NCBI RefSeq assembly: GCF_023336755.1
Contig: NZ_JALZWP010000009.1
Location: 1 to 64,000, forward strand
DNA length: 64,000 bases
Direction of reading: 5' to 3'
Source: Roseinatronobacter domitianus
Lineage (GTDB): Bacteria > Pseudomonadota > Alphaproteobacteria > Rhodobacterales > Rhodobacteraceae
Below the pieces are notes generated by a model. That model made no database searches, was not told the DNA's origin, and was given only the letters and a program-made list of their open reading frames with translations. Both the position numbers and the translations under genes were made by a program. Positions 1-7,581 of this stretch are shown in pieces. Positions within the stretch are counted from its first letter, which is position 1. Every line of letters begins with the position of its first letter.

Positions 1-63
1 CCCGCCTTCGGCCTGACGCAGGAGCGCGATGATCTCCGCCTCAGTGTATCTGCTTGTCTTCAT
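1..63 (-). CDS. IS3-family transposase OrfA, N-terminal fragment (runs off the window)
   Basis: Translation from ATG at 63 gives 21 residues beginning MKTSRYTEAEIIALL, the typical opening of the helix-turn-helix OrfA of IS3-family elements. A purine-rich ribosome-binding site (GAGGAG) lies about 8 bases upstream. OrfA normally binds the IS ends, and a fused OrfAB product made by -1 frameshifting is the active transposase. Only the start is inside the window, so the subgroup and intactness cannot be judged. Confidence 0.7.
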   Translation of the reverse strand, partial: MKTSRYTEAEIIALLRQAEGG

Positions 64-141
64 TCGAAATCTCCTCGTTCATCATGCCGAGAAAATTCTA
101 CTTATGCAGCCCCTTACTTTCGGGGGGAATTACCGAGTGCA
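1..141 (-). mobile_element. IS3-family insertion sequence, left (5') end, partial
   Basis: The minus strand carries the start of an IS3-type OrfA, and the reading frame of the adjacent restriction gene is lost exactly here. The last codons that still fit the MmeI-like family lie at about 142-150, after which the frame runs through foreign sequence to a stop at 114. The outer end read inward starts TG at 141/140, and TG...CA ends are usual in IS3 elements. The exact boundary is inferred because the other end is outside the window and no target duplication can be checked. Confidence 0.7.
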
Positions 142-2549
142 AACCGGTTTCTAGATACTTGGTTCAGGTCTCGACCGTTTATGTAGGGTCGAATAAACAT
201 GTCTGCATTAGGTTTTGTGCCGTAGCCCATACGGCGCGCCTCTGCTTCGTCAACCCAGAATGCTAGACCGTATGGTTTGAAACCTTGATGAGCCAAGCCG
301 AGGTTGGAGCTAAGTGGGACGCAGTCCGAGAGGTTAGGCCCAATTTGCAGATTAGAGAAAATCTTTCCGTGCCTTCTTTCGAACGTCACGGTGCGGCCTT
401 CTGCTTCGTGCTCCTCCTTCTTCTCGCTTGCAATGCTTGAAACCATCCCGATCCGTTGCCCCTGAGAGGCAACAGTCATTGAGATGCGGACCGCTGCACC
501 GTAGAGTGTATCCACCCAAGGATGATCGGGAATTGCAAATAGTAGCGACAGAGGATTTTTCTGATCGTTGAGGTGCGGTTCAAGCACTCGGCGGTTGAAT
601 GTTTGGCGCAGGGAGTTGGTGGTGATCAGGCCAAAGCGGCGGGTGCCTTTACCCTTCTTCGCATCGTAGGTACGCGCCGCCAGTGCAGCCTTTTCCCACC
701 AAAACATGACGAGATCCGCACTGCCGGGCATTTTTGGGTAAGCTTGCCAAAGTGCCTCGACATACCCATCGCCCAAATCTTCTCTGAGATTCTTTGACCC
801 AATAAATGGCGGATTGCCGACAATGAAGTCAGCATCGGGCCAAACCGTTGCCCTTGGACTGACATAGTCAAAAACTGGCTCTCTAGCCGATTTATCCGGT
901 AGCTCATTACCAGTGACGGGGTGCGGCGATGTTGTAACTTTGTCCCAAACCGTCACTGGAGCGCCCAATTCATCCAGGCGCGGGCTACGGTCGGACCATT
1001 CCAAAACGGCGTCCGCATTCTTAATGTTCTTGAAGTCGCGCAGCACAGGCTCGGACGGGGCGGCGGTGCCATAGGTGCGGTAGTGCCATTGCAGGTAGCC
1101 GATCCACAGCACCAGCTCGGCCACATTGGCGGCCCATGGGTTCAGCTCGATCCCCAGAAACTGGTGCGGGTCCACGGTGATCAGCGGGCGCGTGTCGCCC
1201 AGCTCGATCATCAGTGATGTGACCTCACCCTCCAGCCGCTTCATCATCTCCAGCGCGACGTAGAGGAAGTTGCCCGAGCCACAGGCGGGATCGAGCACGG
1301 TGGTTTCGCAGAGCTTGCCGTGGAAGTCGCGGACGAGCTTGAGCGCGTCGTCGGTTTTGCCATCCTCGGTCAGGCGTTGAACGGCGGTCTGCACATCGCG
1401 CCAGTCTTCACGCAGGGGTTCGATGATTGTGGGCGTGACCAGCCGCTGCACATAGGCGCGCGGTGTGTAATGCGCGCCCAGCTTGTGGCGCTGTCGCTTG
1501 TCGAGCGCGCGTTCGAGGAGCGTGCCGAAGATCGCCGGTTCGACCTGTTTCCAGTCGGCCTCTGCCGCTTCGATCAGCAGGCCCAGTTGAAGGTCGTTGA
1601 GGGGGAGCGCCGACGGGTCCCTGAACAGGCCGCCGTTGAACTTCTTGACCTTGGTCAGCAGCGCATGGGCGTATTCGCCCTTGTCCATGGCCTGCCATAA
1701 CCCCGCGAGCGCATGTTCGGCGTCCTGTGGATGGCCCCGCAGCTTGCGCAGCAGGTCGGTGAAACTGCCGCGCGGGATCAGGTCCACATCCTCGGCGAAC
1801 ATCGAGAACAGGCAGCGCATCAGGAAGCGGGCGACGGTTTCGCTGTAGTGGCCCTGTCCTTCGAAGCTTTTGCCCAGTTCGGCCAGATGGGCCGCGATGT
1901 CGCGCGTGACCTCGGCGGCCTTGAGCGAGGGGTCGAGGCTGTAGGGATCGGTCCAGATCGTGCAGAGCAGATCGCGAATGTCGTCCTTGCGCAGATCGTC
2001 GGGGTAGATGCGATACCGGTTGCCATCCGGGAACTGGTTGTAGCCCTGCCCCTGTTTCGAGAAGTCGGCATACAGCTCGATCACATGGCCCACGTCGACG
2101 ATCATCAGGAAGGGTGGCCAGCCATCCTCGCGGGCGACGGCGCGGGCGTAGTTGTCGGCCTGATTGCGAGCCTTGAGCATGGTGTCGTCCCAGGCGGCGG
2201 TGCCCCGCACGCCATGCCCGATGCGCCTCTGGCTGCGCGCGGCGGTGCCCTTGGCCAGATCGGCGGCGCGGTTCTTTTTCTGGTTCACGCCCTGCTTGGT
2301 TTCCAGCACGAAATGCCCCGCGCGATAGGCGTCGATGAAGCCCGTGGTGCGCTTGTGTGTGTGGGCGAAGGTGACGGGCCGTTCGAACCGGTAGTGGTCG
2401 TTGCTGTCGTCATCCGTGGCCGGGTTGGGCCGGTCGAGACCCAGCAGCTCCGTCAGCTCGATCACGAAGAGCTGGTAATTGGCATGTTCGCTGCCGCCGG
2501 TGTCTTTCCAGCGAGCGATGAAGGCGTCGATCTGCGGGGCGTTGCTCAT
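114..2549 (-). pseudogene. MmeI-like type IIL restriction-modification enzyme, C-terminus removed by IS insertion
   Basis: 811 codons remain of a protein that normally runs well past 900. Domains in order: an N-terminal PD-(D/E)XK nuclease (D73, E83-T-K85), a helical spacer (about 200-400), and an N6-adenine gamma-class methyltransferase with SAM motif DPACGSGNF (420-428) and catalytic NPPF (579-582). Then comes the start of the target-recognition domain (from about 720), which reads well up to NGRDLNQVSRNRF. After that the frame enters the IS end at about 141 and stops at 114. Single-chain enzymes of this family both cut and methylate, using one recognition domain. Loss of the rest of that domain and the C-terminal tail should abolish specificity, so it is called a pseudogene although both catalytic motifs are intact. 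It lies 6 bp after the zinc-ribbon membrane protein gene in one operon. Confidence 0.82.
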
Positions 2550-2555
2550 GTGAAA

Positions 2556-3131
2556 TCAAGTACTTGTTACGGGCGCGCGGTCGATCAGGAATTGCTCGAA
2601 GGTGGCGGCCTGCAGCGTTTTGGCGCTGGCGTTGCGCTTCGCGTTGATCTTTGCCTGGATGACGCCGAACAGGCCGTAAATGGCTATCCCTGGAAGCGTC
2701 CAGAGCCAGATCGTGAGCGAGGCGGTTGACCCGTAAAGGAACGCGTAAAGCAAAGGCCAGACCATGAAAGGCAAGCCTGCCAGTGTTGCGAGCCTGAGCG
2801 GTTTCAGTTTGCGCTCCGCTGCCGTCGAGAGACGTTCATGCGCATCGGCGAGGCCACGTTCGTAGGCGAAATACTCGTCTTCGATCTGGCCAACGAGGTA
2901 ATGGCCGCAGCGGCAATGTTCGCGGGTGATGTATTCGACCCGCCCGCAGGCTGCACAGCGGATCGCGTTGGCGCTGTCGGCATTTGGGCGCAGGGCCTGT
3001 TTGTTGCGCGACCCGCCAGAGTCTTCTTCAGCGCCACACACACCTTCCAGCAAACGCTCTACGTCGCGGCCAAGCCGCAACTTGCGCGGCCGCAGGTTCA
3101 TCACATCATCGGAGAATTCTTGATCCAACAT
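2556..3131 (-). CDS. zinc-ribbon membrane protein of unknown function, in the restriction operon
   Basis: 191 residues, family not recognised. The middle holds a zinc-ribbon-like CxxC...CxC pattern (CAACG ... HCRCG) with a further HC, followed by a charged stretch and then two closely spaced hydrophobic segments (about 115-165, LPFMVWPLLYAFLY and WLWTLPGIAIYGLFG) that look membrane-spanning. The tail is basic then hydrophobic. The start codon overlaps the stop of the upstream XRE gene by one base and the gene ends 6 bp before the MmeI-like gene, so the three are almost certainly co-transcribed. A role in restriction control or defence is inference from position only. Confidence 0.6.
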   Translation of the reverse strand: MLDQEFSDDVMNLRPRKLRLGRDVERLLEGVCGAEEDSGGSRNKQALRPNADSANAIRCAACGRVEYITREHCRCGHYLVGQIEDEYFAYERGLADAHERLSTAAERKLKPLRLATLAGLPFMVWPLLYAFLYGSTASLTIWLWTLPGIAIYGLFGVIQAKINAKRNASAKTLQAATFEQFLIDRAPVTST

Positions 3132-3565
3132 CAGCTTACAAGCCTCAAAACACTGTCAATTCTTGTGGTATCCGGTGCCCCGCCATCGGCGGCCAAGGCA
3201 TCGGTGTTCAGGAACTCATCGAACAGGAATTCGATGACATCCCATTTCTTTTCGGGGGTCACGGACAAGTCGCGATCAATAATCCGCCGCTCTACGGCTA
3301 TCCCGATCTTGCGATAGGCCGCCGCGATCTCTTCATGCCGACGGTTCTTGCCGTCTTCGGTGTCACCCTCCAGCATCCAGAGCGGGTCAACGTCGAAGGC
3401 CGCGTAGATTTCCAAAAGCAACTGCGCGGTCAGGTCTCGCTGGCCACGTTCGTAGTTCTGGTAGGCGCTTCGGCTGATGCCAAGCTTCTGCGACATCTCC
3501 TCTTGGGAGAGGCGAGCCATGTTCCGTACTGCCGCAAGGCGATGTCCAAGGCCTGATACAGCCAT
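3131..3565 (-). CDS. XRE-family transcriptional regulator (C-protein or CI-like)
   Basis: 144 residues. The N-terminal 65 residues form a classic lambda-repressor-like helix-turn-helix (LSQEEMSQKLGISRSAYQNYERG), followed by a C-terminal segment with no domain I recognise. The ATG at 3565 is preferred over an upstream in-frame TTG. It is the first gene of a three-gene operon ending in the MmeI-like gene, which suits an autoregulator controlling restriction expression, or a repressor of the integrated element acting on the divergent promoter region at 3566-3742. Which of these is correct cannot be told from sequence. Confidence 0.75.
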   Translation of the reverse strand: MAVSGLGHRLAAVRNMARLSQEEMSQKLGISRSAYQNYERGQRDLTAQLLLEIYAAFDVDPLWMLEGDTEDGKNRRHEEIAAAYRKIGIAVERRIIDRDLSVTPEKKWDVIEFLFDEFLNTDALAADGGAPDTTRIDSVLRLVS

Positions 3566-3742
3566 GTTCAACTTTCATTTGTATTTGTGTTGACCTCATT
3601 CGTAGTCAAATATATCAAAGTAAGATACGATCGATGGCGACACGCTTGATTCATGCAGGTTCAGCGTAGTTTTGTTTCATTCTGAACGCAAAACGATTTT
3701 TCCCGCCTCAGTTTGTAAGCAAACGGTTTGAGGAGGCAAAGC
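3566..3742. promoter_or_regulatory. divergent intergenic control region between XRE regulator and excisionase-like gene
   Basis: An AT-rich 177-bp gap separates divergent genes. Candidate signals are a plus-strand TTGACC at 3590-3595 with an AT-rich stretch (AAATATATC) 14-22 bases further on, a short inverted repeat GTTTG-TAAG-CAAAC at 3711-3724, and TTTGTATTTGTG at 3577-3588. The region is much poorer in GC than the flanks, as expected for promoters and a regulator operator. The individual sites are guesses. Confidence 0.4.
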
Positions 3743-3961
3743 ATGGAAAAGCTGCTGGAACCCCCAAAGGAACTAGCCGAACGGGTGGGCATCCCCGTGT
3801 CCAACATCCGCTATCTGATCCGCGAAGACATGCTGGATCACATCTTCACTGCCCCCGGCAAACGCAATCCGAAGATCCCGAGCGGGGCTTGGGAGAAGTA
3901 TGTCTCGCAGTTCACCGTCACGGCAGAAAGCAAGACCGCCCGTAGCGGCCAGAAAGGGTGA
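3743..3961 (+). CDS. small helix-turn-helix / excisionase-like protein
   Basis: 72 residues. The start at 3743 is preferred because a strong GAGGAGG ribosome-binding site lies at 3730-3736. The sequence LLEPPKELAERVGIPVSNIRYLIRE looks like a winged-helix DNA-binding fold of the excisionase/MerR-like type, followed by a basic tail. It is the first of three co-directional genes ending in the integrase, with a 7-bp gap to the next, which fits a recombination directionality factor. The function is inferred from fold and position. Confidence 0.6.
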   Translation: MEKLLEPPKELAERVGIPVSNIRYLIREDMLDHIFTAPGKRNPKIPSGAWEKYVSQFTVTAESKTARSGQKG

Positions 3962-3968
3962 GGCGACG

Positions 3969-4313
3969 ATGAATACGGAACACGCGGAGCAGTCCCAGAT
4001 CCTCACCATCGGCAAGACCCCGGCCCAGTGGGTCGAGATCATGGCGACACACGGTATCGAGATTCCCGAGCGGACGCTGCGCGAGAAGGCCAACGACACC
4101 GGCGCGTTCTTCCGGCTGGGACGCACGATGCTGATCACGCCCGCGCAAATTGACGCCATCTTCGAGGAAGGACAGGCATGCCGCTCGAAATCTACAAGCG
4201 TGGCGCCGTCTTCTGGGTCAAGGGCTGGGTCGAATACAATGGCCGACCGATCGCCGGTCCATACCGCCAAAGCACGCGAGCGGTTACTGAAGCTGGCGCG
4301 CGGGACTGGATAA
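3969..4313 (+). CDS. small HTH-like protein overlapping the integrase start
   Basis: 114 residues. The first 65 or so (TPAQWVEIMATHGIEIPERTLREKANDTGAFFRLGRTMLITPAQIDAIFEE) look like a compact DNA-binding domain. The rest is a low-complexity, Ser/Ala/Arg-rich tail starting CRSKSTS. It lies 7 bp after the preceding gene and its last 136 bases overlap the integrase in another frame. Similar CRS-S tails overlapping an integrase occur in Rhodobacterales elements as I remember them, so the overlap is probably natural. The function is unknown; a helper of integration or excision is likely. Confidence 0.55.
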   Translation: MNTEHAEQSQILTIGKTPAQWVEIMATHGIEIPERTLREKANDTGAFFRLGRTMLITPAQIDAIFEEGQACRSKSTSVAPSSGSRAGSNTMADRSPVHTAKARERLLKLARGTG

Positions 4314-5284
4314 ACGACGAAACGCAGCTTCAGGTCCGCAAGTACCTGATCGGGGAAGAGCACAGTCTGCGCTTTGCCGATGCGGTCGATTTCTACCACC
4401 CGTCTGCCAAAACCGCGAAACAGCTTCTGCCGATCCTGGACGAGATCGGGGATATGCCGCTGGGTGCGATCACGGGCGCGCTGTTGAAAAGCCTTGGCCG
4501 CAAGCTGAAGCCGAATGCCTGCACCGATACCTGGTGGCGAGAGATCGTAACCCCCGCGCGGGCGGTCATCAACAATGCGCATGAGCACAAAGGCACGCCG
4601 CTTCTGCGCGTGAAGCGCTATGACAAGTTCGAGCGCATCGCGCAGGACCAGCGGCGACGCAAGCCCAGCCGGATTGAGCGCATCCCTGCTACACGCGACT
4701 GGATCGAGGCGTTCTGTGCCGCTGCTGATCCCTACAACGCAGCCTTGGTGCGCTTCATGTTCGAAACCGCGGCGCGGATCGATCAGGCCGTGTCCATTGA
4801 ACCGGATGATCTGCGACCGGCAACATGTGAAGTTCGCGTCAAGGCGCAGAAAGGCCACCCGGAGGGCTGGATCACCGTTTCGCCGCAGATGATGGCCGAG
4901 CTGGTGGTGCTGAAGCCCAAACGCCCCAAGAACCTCAAGACAGGGCAGCTGCTGTCGCCGCGCGTCTTTGGCTACGGCAGCCCGACCAGCTACAACAACC
5001 GCTGGAAGACGATCTGCAAGCGTGCAGGCATCCCGTACCTGTCGGCGCACCCAGCCGGACGGCACGGATTTTTCACCGAACTGGTGGTGCGGCAAGGTGT
5101 CGATCCGGTCACGGCGGCCAAGGCGGGGCGCTGGTCAGACCCCAATTTGCCGATGCACATCTATGCCCATGCAGAGACCGACGAGGCCGATGTCAGGGCG
5201 CGGTTTCGTACAGTCTATGTACAGCGGACCCCCGGTGAAAAGCACAACCACAAGAAAACAAAGAAAGATCACGAAAATGAATGA
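4178..5284 (+). CDS. tyrosine recombinase / site-specific integrase
   Basis: 368 residues with the catalytic set of a phage-type integrase: Arg200 (ETAARIDQA), a lysine at about 222-225, His291/Arg295 (HPAGRHGF), Trp319 in the AGRW position and nucleophile Tyr329 (MHIYAH). The N-terminal half contains an arm-type and a core-binding domain. An AGGA ribosome-binding site precedes ATG 4178. The gene ends 4 bp before a tRNA 3' fragment, the usual arrangement for an element that integrates into a tRNA gene. The tail is very lysine-rich and its codons are more AT-rich than the flanking chromosome. The catalytic residues are complete, so the recombinase may be active. Confidence 0.9.
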   Translation: MPLEIYKRGAVFWVKGWVEYNGRPIAGPYRQSTRAVTEAGARDWINDETQLQVRKYLIGEEHSLRFADAVDFYHPSAKTAKQLLPILDEIGDMPLGAITGALLKSLGRKLKPNACTDTWWREIVTPARAVINNAHEHKGTPLLRVKRYDKFERIAQDQRRRKPSRIERIPATRDWIEAFCAAADPYNAALVRFMFETAARIDQAVSIEPDDLRPATCEVRVKAQKGHPEGWITVSPQMMAELVVLKPKRPKNLKTGQLLSPRVFGYGSPTSYNNRWKTICKRAGIPYLSAHPAGRHGFFTELVVRQGVDPVTAAKAGRWSDPNLPMHIYAHAETDEADVRARFRTVYVQRTPGEKHNHKKTKKDHENE

Positions 5285-5288
5285 ATCC

Positions 5289-5333
5289 CTCCTAAGGGGC
5301 AGGTTGCAGGTTCGAATCCTGCCGGGGTCACCA
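5289..5333 (+). repeat. tRNA 3'-end fragment, probable attachment site (att)
   Basis: The stretch contains an anticodon-loop-like CTCCTAA, a perfect T-arm (GCAGG-TTCGAAT-CCTGC), the 3' acceptor strand CGGGGTC, discriminator A and CCA. The 5' half of a tRNA is missing: the preceding bases are integrase coding sequence. The loop would give anticodon CCU, so the source is probably tRNA-Arg(CCU), a common integration target. This marks the right boundary of the element; the intact tRNA copy or other att site should lie left of the window. Confidence 0.75.
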
Positions 5334-5398
5334 CAGGTCCGGCGCGTCTGGCCAAAGTCGCAGGGCGGGGGCACATGCCGCAAGAGGATAAGACCGGC

Positions 5399-6256
5399 AT
5401 GACACACGCACGTCTTCTTGTTTTGACAACACTCGCAATGGTCGCTTTTGCCGCCAATTCGGTGCTGAACCGGCTTGCCTTGGCCGATGGCACAATCGAC
5501 GCGCTTTCATATAGCGGAATTCGTCTTGCCGCCGGGGCGCTGACCCTGGCAGCCATTCTGGCCTTGCGCGGTGCCATGCGTCCGGGCGACCGCATTGCTG
5601 GCTCTTGGGGCGGGGCCGCCTCGCTGGCTGCCTATGCCACGGCGTTTTCCCTTGCCTATCTTCAACTTGATGCCGGGTTGGGGGCTTTGATCCTGTTTGC
5701 TTCGGTTCAGATCGGGATGTTGGCTTGGGCGGTTCTCAAGGGCGAACGGCCGGGCGCCTTAGAAGGCGGGGGCTTCTTTCTGGCGTTCCTGAGCCTTGCG
5801 CTTTTGTTGCGCCCCGGCACCAGCGCTCCCGCGCCCTTTGCCGTGGTCCTGATGGTGCTGGCCGGGTTGGCATGGGCCGCCTACACGCTGATCGGGCGCG
5901 GCTCTTCGCAGCCTTTGCGTGACACGGCTGGCAATTTCCTGCGCTGTGCCCCGCTGGGGATGGTCCTGGCTGCCCCCGCCGTTTGGGGCAACGCGATATC
6001 ACCGCCGGGCTGGGCCTATGCCATCGCGTCGGGGGCGCTGGCGTCAGGGCTGGGCTATGCGATCTGGTATGCGGTGCTACCCGCCCTGCCCCGCAGTTCT
6101 GCGGCCTATGTGCAACTTACCGTCCCTGCAATTGCCGCCATTGGCGGTGTGCTGTTCATTGCGGAACCGCTGAGCTTGCGGATGATCCTGTGCGCAGGCG
6201 GCATATTGGGCGGCGTGGCGCTGGCCCTGTGGGGGGCGGAACGCCGCAAAACTTAG
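5399..6256 (+). CDS. EamA/DMT-family inner-membrane transporter
   Basis: About 285 residues with roughly ten hydrophobic helices in two EamA repeats (first around 1-135, second around 150-280), the layout of drug/metabolite transporters. The start at 5399 has AGAGGA about 10 bases upstream; an in-frame ATG at 5375 would add eight polar residues and is less likely. It is the first chromosomal gene after the integrated element and stands alone. The substrate cannot be inferred. Confidence 0.8.
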   Translation: MTHARLLVLTTLAMVAFAANSVLNRLALADGTIDALSYSGIRLAAGALTLAAILALRGAMRPGDRIAGSWGGAASLAAYATAFSLAYLQLDAGLGALILFASVQIGMLAWAVLKGERPGALEGGGFFLAFLSLALLLRPGTSAPAPFAVVLMVLAGLAWAAYTLIGRGSSQPLRDTAGNFLRCAPLGMVLAAPAVWGNAISPPGWAYAIASGALASGLGYAIWYAVLPALPRSSAAYVQLTVPAIAAIGGVLFIAEPLSLRMILCAGGILGGVALALWGAERRKT

Positions 6257-6311
6257 CGTGATGCGCAAGCACTAGGGCATGGGCCGCAGAAAACTCCGGC
6301 ACCAACGGGCA

Positions 6312-6329
6312 CTGTTACATAACTGTCAT
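6312..6329 (+). promoter_or_regulatory. Pho box upstream of pstS
   Basis: CTGTTAC-ATAA-CTGTCAT has the two 7-base direct repeats spaced by four bases that PhoB binds, close to the consensus CTGTCAT-N4-CTGTCAT. It lies 87 bases before the pstS start codon, where a PhoB-activated promoter is expected. Confidence 0.85.
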
Positions 6330-6415
6330 GAAAGCGTCGTAGAAGCGTTGCAGAATCGGACTATCCGCTGTCCGAGATCGGATGACCGGTCCAAAGCGAA
6401 TGCTAAGGAGTAATC

Positions 6416-7456
6416 ATGTCCAAGCTGACTTTCACCACCTCCGCAGTAGCCATCCTGGCACTGTCCGCCGGTGCCGCCGTTGCACGCGACAATGTTCAGA
6501 TCGCCGGGTCTTCGACCGTGCTGCCCTACGCATCCATTGTGGCCGAAGTGTTCGGTGACAACACCGATTTCCCGACCCCGGTCGTCGAATCGGGTGGGTC
6601 TTCCTCGGGTCTGGCGCGCTTCTGCGAAGGTGTCGGCACCAACACCATCGACATCGCAAACGCATCGCGCGCCATCCGCGAGCGTGAAATCGCAGTCTGT
6701 GCCGAGAACGGCGTGACCGACATCATCGAAGTCCGTATCGGCTATGACGGCATCGTGTTCGCCAGCCAGATCAATGGCCCTGAATTCACCGCATTCTCGC
6801 AGTCCGATATTTTCCTGGCTCTGGCCGACAAAGTCGTCGTCGATGGTGCAATCGTCGACAACCGTCCGGCCACATGGGCTGACGTGAACCCGGACCTGCC
6901 AGCAGTTGCGATCGCAGCCTTCATCCCCGGCACCAAGCACGGCACCCGTGAAGTGTTCGAAGAGAAAGTTCTGCTTCAGGGCTGCGAAGACACCGGTCAA
7001 ATGGCCGCCATGATGGAAGCCGGCATGTCCGAAGACGACGCTGAAGGCGCTTGCATGGCTGTGCGCACCGATGGCGCTTCGGTCGATATCGACGGCGACT
7101 ACACCGAGACTCTGGCACGCATCGACTCGAACCCGAACGGTCTGGGCGTGTTCGGCCTGTCCTTCTACGAGAACAACACCGACAAGCTGAAGGTTGCGAC
7201 CATGGGCGGCGTTGCCCCCTCGACCGCAACCATCGCTTCGGGTGAATACCCGGTGTCGCGCCCGCTGTTCTTCTATGTCAAGAAAGCGCATATCGGCGTG
7301 ATCCCCGGCCTGAAGGAATACGCTCAGTTCTTCATGGATGACCAGATCGCAGGCGCCGGCGGCCCGCTGGCCAACTACGGCCTGGTGCCCGATCCGGCTC
7401 TGGCCGAAACCCAAGCCGCTATCGCAAACGAAACCGTCATGGGCGGTGGCATGTAA
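6416..7456 (+). CDS. pstS: phosphate ABC transporter, periplasmic phosphate-binding protein
   Basis: 346 residues with a signal peptide (cleavage near residue 23, ...SAGAAVA). The mature part opens QIAGSSTVLPY and has ESGGSSSGLARFCEG and NASRAIRERE, the loops that bind phosphate in PstS proteins. It captures inorganic phosphate and delivers it to PstCA. A good AAGGAG ribosome-binding site precedes the start, a Pho box lies upstream and a strong hairpin follows, so pstS is likely expressed above the rest of its operon. It belongs to the longer PstS form found in alphaproteobacteria. Confidence 0.95.
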   Translation: MSKLTFTTSAVAILALSAGAAVARDNVQIAGSSTVLPYASIVAEVFGDNTDFPTPVVESGGSSSGLARFCEGVGTNTIDIANASRAIREREIAVCAENGVTDIIEVRIGYDGIVFASQINGPEFTAFSQSDIFLALADKVVVDGAIVDNRPATWADVNPDLPAVAIAAFIPGTKHGTREVFEEKVLLQGCEDTGQMAAMMEAGMSEDDAEGACMAVRTDGASVDIDGDYTETLARIDSNPNGLGVFGLSFYENNTDKLKVATMGGVAPSTATIASGEYPVSRPLFFYVKKAHIGVIPGLKEYAQFFMDDQIAGAGGPLANYGLVPDPALAETQAAIANETVMGGGM

Positions 7457-7470
7457 TCTGCCAAGATTAC

Positions 7471-7507
7471 CGGGGCGGCATATTGCGCCGCCCCGTTTTC
7501 CTTTTTG
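7471..7507 (+). terminator. hairpin after pstS (terminator or attenuator)
   Basis: A perfect 8-bp stem GGGGCGGC/GCCGCCCC (7472-7479 and 7487-7494) is followed by GTTTTCCTTTTT. It sits between pstS and pstC in one operon, so it probably ends most transcripts after pstS and leaves partial read-through to the permease genes. Confidence 0.8.
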
Positions 7508-7581
7508 GTTATTTGATATAGGTCAGGGCGATCCCGCGGTGGCCGGAATTACCAAGACGACAACCAAGTATCGGGGGGCAT

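Noticed and set aside
1713-2729. 338-codon plus-strand open frame
   Set aside because: Antisense to the MmeI-like gene and without family features.
5250-5333. Complete tRNA-Arg gene
   Set aside because: Only the anticodon-loop-to-CCA half is present; the 5' half is integrase coding sequence that cannot fold into D and acceptor arms.
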